From positions 1-16,842 of the forward strand of contig DAOVQG010000061.1 of NCBI GenBank assembly GCA_030628805.1: a stretch of 16,842 nt of DNA. The letters are read 5' to 3'. This DNA comes from JAGMDK01 sp023128695 (GTDB taxonomy: Bacteria > Planctomycetota > Phycisphaerae > UBA1845 > Fen-1342). The notes beneath the pieces are model-generated. The model saw nothing but the letters and a program-made list of their open reading frames with translations. It did not search any database and was not told where the DNA came from. Positions within the stretch are counted from its first letter, which is position 1, and every line of letters begins with the position of its first letter. Both the position numbers and the translations under genes were made by a program. This document shows positions 12,585 to 16,842 of the stretch, one piece after another.

Positions 12585-13610
12585 TCAGGGCGGCGGCGAT
12601 CCCTCTTTAGAGGGCAGTTCGGAGATGAGGCGATGGATTTTGCTGAGCGAGACGTAGATGTTGTCGACCGTCAGATTGCCGCTTACGCACCCGCCCCAGC
12701 AGGCATGGCATTCGAGGAACTCGATGTTGCGCAATTTCCCTTTCTCGATGTCGTCGAAGACCTGGATCACGTTCGACAAGCCGGTCACGGACATGTAACG
12801 ATGACGGTAAAGGCCGCGGCCCTGGGCCTCGCTCGTCGACCAGCGCATCATGTCCGTGGTGCGGACGAGGTGTTTCCAGGAAGGCTTCGGCGCCCCCTTT
12901 TCCAGCGGGCGCGCTGAGGCCAGGATGTCGTTATATACGTCCGAAATCCCGAGCGCGCCGTCCAGATTGCTCTTCACGCCTTCGGCCGGCTCGAGAATGG
13001 AGATGGTCTTGGCCTGACAGGGCGTGATATAGATCGCGGCGATCTCGTCGCGGTCGAGGCCGAGCTCCGCGGAGTATTTCCGTTTCAGCTCCCGGCCGGC
13101 CAGCTCACGCGGGGGCTGGATGTGGATGAGCTGGTCGACCATGGACGGGTACATCACCTGCACGAGCCTCACGATCACCGGGCACGTGACCGACAACAGC
13201 GGAAACGGCCCCTCCCAGCTTTCCACATAGTCCAGGATCGCACGGTTGACGAGAGCGAGCTCGACCGTGAAGTCCCAGACCGCGTCGAATCCGAGGCCCC
13301 GCAGCCCGGCGACGATATGCGCGGGAGATAGTCCTACTGGGAACTGCCCGTATAGAACGGGCGAAGGCACGGCCACCTTGTACTTGAATTTGTCGATTTC
13401 CGCGAAGGACCGGGTAGTAGCATGGATCGCGTTGCTCGGGCAGACCCCCAGGCAGGATCTGCAGTCGATGCACAACTCGGGCAACAGTCGCGCCTTGCTG
13501 TCCTTGACGCGGATCGCCTGGGTCGGGCAGGCCCGCATACAGGCCAGCCGGCCGTTGCACTTGTCTTCATCAATATAGAAACCGTGCGTGTGTTCAGACA
13601 CTGGAATCAA
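12585..13610 (-). CDS. [FeFe]-hydrogenase-like iron-sulfur protein, probably sensory
   Basis: A 341-residue soluble protein. The N-terminus has two ferredoxin-type motifs: C18-x5-C24-x3-C28, where Arg21 replaces the usual second Cys, and a complete CxxCxxCxxxCP at 47-57. The rest resembles the H-cluster domain of [FeFe] hydrogenases, with all four cubane-binding cysteines at the expected places: C143 (SVTCP, loop 1), C198 (TPCQAK, loop 2), C304 and C308 (ECHACWGGC, loop 3). The proton-transfer Cys of TSCCP is Thr142, and the Glu of PCxxKxxE is Ser204. Catalysis of H2 turnover is therefore unlikely, and a redox or H2-sensing role is inferred. It overlaps the HATPase gene by 17 bases, so the two are translationally coupled. 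Hydrogenase maturation genes are not in the window. Confidence 0.85.
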   Translation of the reverse strand: MIPVSEHTHGFYIDEDKCNGRLACMRACPTQAIRVKDSKARLLPELCIDCRSCLGVCPSNAIHATTRSFAEIDKFKYKVAVPSPVLYGQFPVGLSPAHIVAGLRGLGFDAVWDFTVELALVNRAILDYVESWEGPFPLLSVTCPVIVRLVQVMYPSMVDQLIHIQPPRELAGRELKRKYSAELGLDRDEIAAIYITPCQAKTISILEPAEGVKSNLDGALGISDVYNDILASARPLEKGAPKPSWKHLVRTTDMMRWSTSEAQGRGLYRHRYMSVTGLSNVIQVFDDIEKGKLRNIEFLECHACWGGCVSGNLTVDNIYVSLSKIHRLISELPSKEGSPPP

Positions 13611-14031
13611 TCCGTATCAGCGCGGAGACCGTCGTTCCCGTGCCCACTTCAGATTCCAAGTTGAAAACGTCCGCATTCTTCCGGATATTGGGCAGCCCCA
13701 TTCCGAAGCCGAACCCCATCTCGCGCATCTCATCGGTCGCGGTCGAGAAGCCTTCGGTGAGGGCCATTTCGGTATCTTCGATCCCCGGCCCCTGGTCGGC
13801 GATCTCCAGCTTGATCTCCTCATCGGTCAGGACAAAAGTGACCGTTCCTTCGGAGGCGTACATCACCACGTTCATCTCGGCCTCGAACGCAATGATCACG
13901 GTCCGGTGGATCAGGCTCGGGTCCAGGTCGAGCTGCTTGAGAATCTGCTTTATTTCGGTCGCCGTCTCGCCGGCCTTGTCGAAATCGCGTCCGTGAATCC
14001 GGTACGTTTCTCTGAGCAGTTCCTGGGCCAT
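13594..14031 (-). CDS. RsbW-like HATPase (anti-sigma-type serine kinase fold)
   Basis: A 145-residue stand-alone GHKL ATPase domain. The N box is AFEAEMNVVMYA (E50, N54), the G1 box IADQGPGIED (77-86), the G2 region GFGFGMGLPNIRKNAD (106-121) and a final GTGTTV. There is no dimerisation and phosphoacceptor domain, so it is not an ordinary sensor histidine kinase. The size and layout are those of RsbW/SpoIIAB proteins, which bind a sigma factor or phosphorylate an anti-anti-sigma partner. It is preceded at two bases by the DRTGG gene and overlaps the hydrogenase-like gene. Equivalent ATPase and DRTGG genes occur beside hydrogenase operons in clostridia and relatives, which supports a regulatory role in hydrogen or ferredoxin metabolism. 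The direct partner is unknown. Confidence 0.87.
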   Translation of the reverse strand: MAQELLRETYRIHGRDFDKAGETATEIKQILKQLDLDPSLIHRTVIIAFEAEMNVVMYASEGTVTFVLTDEEIKLEIADQGPGIEDTEMALTEGFSTATDEMREMGFGFGMGLPNIRKNADVFNLESEVGTGTTVSALIRIDSSV

Positions 14032-14033
14032 GG

Positions 14034-14378
14034 CTACATGTCCCCCTTCAAGCCCTGCTCCCGCAGGATTCCGCAGATGTCGAACATCCCCAGGCCGGTC
14101 GCCAGGACGGGAATCTCGCTCTCGCGGGCCAGGTCGATCACCTTCTCGGCGGGGCGCTTTCCGCGGATGTAGACGATCGCGCGCACGTTGGCGATGTCGC
14201 CGGTTCGCACGGATTGGATATTCGTCAGCCCGGTGATCATCAACGCGCCGGGATGTGCGAAAGCCAGTATTTCGCTCATCCCGTCGGAGGCGACGACGGT
14301 CTCCACCTCGGTCGACAAGTCATCCTCGCCGGCCAATACCTCGCACTGAAGAATATCCCTGATCTCACTGAGCTTCAT
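14034..14378 (-). CDS. DRTGG-domain protein
   Basis: A 114-residue single-domain protein of the DRTGG family, an alpha/beta domain also found in phosphotransacetylase N-termini and next to CBS domains. It may bind a small ligand, but its function is not established. The N-terminal block MKLSEIRDILQCEVLAGED is typical; the segment aligned with the name-giving motif reads NIQSVRTGDIANVRAIVYIR, followed by KRPAEKVIDLARESEIPVL. The start at 14378 has only a weak ribosome site (GGGATA). Its stop is separated from the HATPase start by two bases, so the pair is an operon. The 193 bases before it hold an inverted hairpin pair and then the end of nfnB, so it may or may not be on the same transcript. 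Confidence 0.85.
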   Translation of the reverse strand: MKLSEIRDILQCEVLAGEDDLSTEVETVVASDGMSEILAFAHPGALMITGLTNIQSVRTGDIANVRAIVYIRGKRPAEKVIDLARESEIPVLATGLGMFDICGILREQGLKGDM

Positions 14379-14481
14379 CGCGGTATCCCAAGGGGAATAG
14401 CATAACGTTTACCGTGTGCCACCCGAGACCCTGATGTGTACCTCAATCCATAACTCCATCGATAGCGGAGCACTAGCGGAC

Positions 14482-14548
14482 GGGTGGCACGGCCGTGTCG
14501 GCCGTGAATACCTGCGACTTGTACACGGCTGACACAGCCGTGCCACCC
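14482..14548. repeat. Inverted REP pair (BIME-like) between nfnB and the DRTGG gene
   Basis: Unit one is GGGTGG plus arms CACGGCCG (14488-14495) and CGGCCGTG (14499-14506). Unit two is inverted, with arms CACGGCTG (14524-14531) and CAGCCGTG (14535-14542), then CCACCCC. The sixth... eighth-position region differs between the units by a paired C-G to T-A change that keeps pairing. It could form two hairpins or one long stem and may attenuate transcription into the DRTGG gene. A half unit (GTGTGCCACCCG) lies at 14424-14435. Confidence 0.85.
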
Positions 14549-14571
14549 CTCAAGCGATGCGAGACAGAGCA

Positions 14572-15969
14572 TTAGTGCTTCTCCGAAAGGTATTCGTGGA
14601 TGTCCTGGGCAGCCTTTCGGCCGGCGCCCATGGCGCTGATCACCGTCGCCGCCCCGGTGACGACGTCCCCGCCGGCCCAAATCCGGGCCCGCGACGTCTT
14701 CCCGGTCTCCTCGTCGGCCACGATGTTCCCTTTGCGGCCGACCTCAAGCCCGGGCGTCGTCAGTGGGATCAGCGGGTTCGGGCTGTTGCCGATGCTGCAC
14801 ACCGCGGCGTCACACTTCATCCGGAACTCGGAACCCTCGATGGGCACCGGCCGACGGCGGCCCGAGTCATCCGGCTCACCCAGCTCCATCTTCAAACATT
14901 CGAGCTCGGCTAGCCAACCGTGCTCGTTACCGATCAGCCGGATTGGGAGCGTCAGAAAATCGAAAATGACGCCTTCCTCTTCGGCGTTCTCAACCTCTTC
15001 GAGCCGAGTCGGCAATTCCTGACGACTGCGGCGATAGACAATGTGGACTTCGTCGGCCCCCAGCCGCAGCGCGGTCCGGGCGGAGTCCATCGCCACGTTC
15101 CCGCCGCCGAAGACGGCCACGTGCGAGGGGCGCTTCATGGGCGTGTCGTATTCGGGGAAGCGGAAGCCCTTCATCAGGTTGCAGCGGGTGAGGTATTCGT
15201 TCGCGGAATAGACCCCGTTCAGGTTCTCGCCGGGGATGTCCATAAACCACGGCAGGCCCGCGCCGGCGCCGACGAACACGGCGTCGAACTCCTCCAAAAT
15301 CGCGTCGATTTTCTTCGTCTTGCCGATGATGTAGTCGACATGCAGGCCTACCCCGAGGCTTTTCACGTACTCGACTTCACGTTTGACGATCGCCTTGGGC
15401 AAGCGGAACTCGGGAATGCCGTAGGTCAAGACGCCGCCGGCCTCGTGCAGGGCCTCGAAGATCGTCACCTCGTGTCCGAGGAGGGCCAAATCGTTCGCCA
15501 CGGTGACGCCCGCCGGCCCGGAGCCGACGATCGCGACCTTTTTGCCGGTCGGGGGCGCGAGATCGGGCGTTTCCGTCTTACCGCGGGCCGCTTCCCAGTC
15601 GGCCAGGAAGCGCTCGAGCCGACCAATTGCGAGTGGCTCACCCTTCTTGCCTAATACACACACCTTCTCGCACTGATCCTCCTGCGGGCACACGCGCCCA
15701 CAGACCGCCGGCAGAGCGTTCGTCTTTTTAATTATCTTGATGCCCGCGGCGAAATTGCCTTCGGTGATGCACTTGAGAAAACCGGGGATGTCAATGGCGA
15801 CCGGACAACCTGCCACACAAAACGGCCTCTTGCAGCCTAGACACCGGGCAGCCTCTTCAACGGCGAGCTTTTCGGGATAGCCGAGCGCGACTTCGTCGAA
15901 GTTCCTGATCCGTTCAAACGGCTGCTGCTTGGGCATCGGCCGTCGTTTCAGGTCAATCTTCTTGGCCAC
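14572..15969 (-). CDS. nfnB: NfnB-type NADPH-binding subunit (GltA/glutamate synthase small-chain family)
   Basis: The large subunit of the NADH-dependent ferredoxin:NADP oxidoreductase, 465 residues. Two N-terminal [4Fe-4S] motifs lie at C43, C46, C51, C55 and C90, C94, C100, C104. The FAD-binding fold starts VAIVGSGPAGV (about 145-155), and the NADP(H)-binding fold VAVFGGGNVAMDSARTALR is followed by the basic YRRSRQE that reads the 2'-phosphate. The C-terminal IWAGGDVVTGAATVISAMG closes the FAD site. The start is GTG at 15969 with a strong site GGAGGTGG (15976-15983). It follows nfnA by 15 bases. The family also contains the glutamate synthase small subunit; the partner gene next to it makes Nfn the better call. 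NfnAB bifurcates electrons from NADPH to ferredoxin and NAD, or runs in reverse. Confidence 0.88.
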   Translation of the reverse strand: MAKKIDLKRRPMPKQQPFERIRNFDEVALGYPEKLAVEEAARCLGCKRPFCVAGCPVAIDIPGFLKCITEGNFAAGIKIIKKTNALPAVCGRVCPQEDQCEKVCVLGKKGEPLAIGRLERFLADWEAARGKTETPDLAPPTGKKVAIVGSGPAGVTVANDLALLGHEVTIFEALHEAGGVLTYGIPEFRLPKAIVKREVEYVKSLGVGLHVDYIIGKTKKIDAILEEFDAVFVGAGAGLPWFMDIPGENLNGVYSANEYLTRCNLMKGFRFPEYDTPMKRPSHVAVFGGGNVAMDSARTALRLGADEVHIVYRRSRQELPTRLEEVENAEEEGVIFDFLTLPIRLIGNEHGWLAELECLKMELGEPDDSGRRRPVPIEGSEFRMKCDAAVCSIGNSPNPLIPLTTPGLEVGRKGNIVADEETGKTSRARIWAGGDVVTGAATVISAMGAGRKAAQDIHEYLSEKH

Positions 15970-15984
15970 CGCGCACCACCTCCA

Positions 15985-16734
15985 TTAGAAATGGGAAACG
16001 CAACCGCTCTTGCGGAGCGGATGGACCTCTTCGGGGTTGTAGGTCTGCCGCCGCTTGAGGAACTCCTCCCAATCGACCTCGTGCCCATCGAAATCGGGTC
16101 CGTCCACGCACGCGAACTTCATCTTCCCGCCCACACTCAGGCGGCAAACGCCGCACATCCCCGTGCCGTCGATCATGATGATGATCAGGTCGGGCTTGAT
16201 CTTCTCCAGCGTCAGAATCTCGCCCAGGCGGGTGATGTGGCCCTTGTAGCCGGCCGTCCCGTCCCGGGTGATCCTGATGAGCCGCTCGGAAACCTCCGCA
16301 AGCTTGTCCAGCCAATAGAGCAGGTATGAACTGCGCGCCTCCACGAGCGTGTACACCTGGTTGCCCGCCGCCTTCAAGGCCCGGGCGACCGGGTAGATGC
16401 TGCCGATCCCGTAGCAGCCGCCGACGCACAGCACGGTCCCGAAGTTGTCGATCTCGGTTTCCTTCCCGAGCGGGCCGGCACAGGTGGGGATGCTGTCGCC
16501 CGGCTGGAGCCGCGCGAGTTTCGCCGTCGAGCCTCCGACCTGCATGAAGATGGAGGTCACCGTCCCGGCCATGCGGTCCCAATCAGCCACCGACAGCGGC
16601 ATCCGCTCGCCGTATTCGTCCGGCCGCAGGATGATGAAATTTCCCGGCTGCACTGCTTGGGCCACTTCCGGGGCTTCGACCGTGAACTCGTGCAGGTTCG
16701 GGACGATCATGCGGCGCTGAATGACTCGGTACAT
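15985..16734 (-). CDS. nfnA: NfnA-type FAD/NAD-binding subunit (SudB/PyrK-like)
   Basis: The small subunit of the electron-bifurcating transhydrogenase, 249 residues, also annotated in databases as sulfide dehydrogenase subunit beta. It has a ferredoxin-reductase-like FAD domain with RMPLSVAD (44-51), an NAD-binding part starting VLCVGGCYGIGSIYPVARAL (about 101-120), and a C-terminal [2Fe-2S] site with C194, C197 and C209 in MCGVCRLSVGG and KFACVDGPDFDGHEVDW. In the characterised Thermotoga enzyme the fourth ligand is an aspartate; which residue serves here cannot be settled by eye. The start at 16734 has GGAG five bases upstream. It is the first gene of the visible operon, followed by nfnB. 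The 108 bases before it are filled by a MITE-like repeat, so the promoter is not obvious. Confidence 0.88.
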   Translation of the reverse strand: MYRVIQRRMIVPNLHEFTVEAPEVAQAVQPGNFIILRPDEYGERMPLSVADWDRMAGTVTSIFMQVGGSTAKLARLQPGDSIPTCAGPLGKETEIDNFGTVLCVGGCYGIGSIYPVARALKAAGNQVYTLVEARSSYLLYWLDKLAEVSERLIRITRDGTAGYKGHITRLGEILTLEKIKPDLIIIMIDGTGMCGVCRLSVGGKMKFACVDGPDFDGHEVDWEEFLKRRQTYNPEEVHPLRKSGCVSHF

Positions 16735-16760
16735 CTCGTCTCCACGCAGGCAAACAAGTG

Positions 16761-16842
16761 CAATGTCAGAAAAAGTCCGTCGCTTGGGGAGGGCGAGCCT
16801 CCCGGCGAGCCGCGGCTCGGGGAGGGCGAGCCTCCCGGCGAG
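16761..16842. repeat. Partial second copy of the MITE-like element
   Basis: It matches the reverse complement of the left part of 4693-4812: CAATGTCAGAAAAAGTCCGT against CAATTTCAGTAAAAGTCCGT, then the GGGAGGGCGAG arm and the CGAGCCGCGGCTCG centre. Here a 24-base unit containing GAGGGCGAGCCTCCCGGCGA occurs twice (16786-16809 and 16819-16842). The element runs off the window edge, so its far end is unknown. Confidence 0.75.

Noticed and set aside
12585..13610. Catalytic [FeFe] hydrogenase
   Set aside because: The proton-transfer Cys and the loop 2 Glu are replaced (Thr142, Ser204), and no maturation or partner subunit genes are in the window.
14572..15969. Glutamate synthase small subunit gltD
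   Set aside because: The family is shared, but there is no gltB-type large subunit, and the directly upstream partner is the NfnA-type subunit.

Overview
The window is GC-rich bacterial DNA, most likely from a member of the Planctomycetota or a close relative. That is an inference from three things: the very dense dispersed hairpin repeats, the weak or absent Shine-Dalgarno sites at several genes, and the gene mix. No rRNA, tRNA or CRISPR array was seen.

Layout. 1-803: a near-consensus sigma-70 promoter drives rpmI-rplT (ribosomal proteins L35 and L20), without infC immediately upstream or pheS downstream. 807-4632: an alpha/beta hydrolase and a glycoside hydrolase family 65 sugar phosphorylase, both on +. 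4693-7200: a 120-bp MITE-like element, a GT4 glycosyltransferase and murQ (both on -), separated by a block of repeats. 7259-8916: an inverted repeat pair, a 47-residue amphipathic small protein (+) and a DUF1566 lipoprotein (-). 9022-9854: a REP-associated tyrosine transposase (RAYT) bracketed by inverted copies of its probable REP repeats. 9859-12054: an ABC exporter with an unusual extracytoplasmic insert. 12118-12510: a decayed group II intron. 12585-16734 (all -): NfnA-NfnB, which form the flavin-based electron-bifurcating transhydrogenase, then a compact set of DRTGG protein, HATPase and a hydrogenase-like iron-sulfur protein.

How the genes work together. The last five genes form one redox theme. 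NfnAB couples ferredoxin, NADH and NADPH pools. The three genes after it look like a sensor or regulator of that metabolism rather than a catalyst, because the hydrogenase-like protein keeps the four cysteines that hold the cubane but has lost the proton-transfer cysteine and glutamate. The sugar-related genes (GH65, GT4, murQ) share no obvious operon.

Most striking feature. At least seven families of short palindromes occupy the window. Five share a REP-like layout with a GTRG-type head next to a hairpin. They do not stay between genes: one 24-base palindrome sits four times inside the glycosyltransferase and is translated in all three reading frames; another sits inside GH65 and the ABC transporter; and repeats supply the stop codons of GH65 and MurQ. 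Paired compensating changes in two families indicate that the hairpin itself is maintained.
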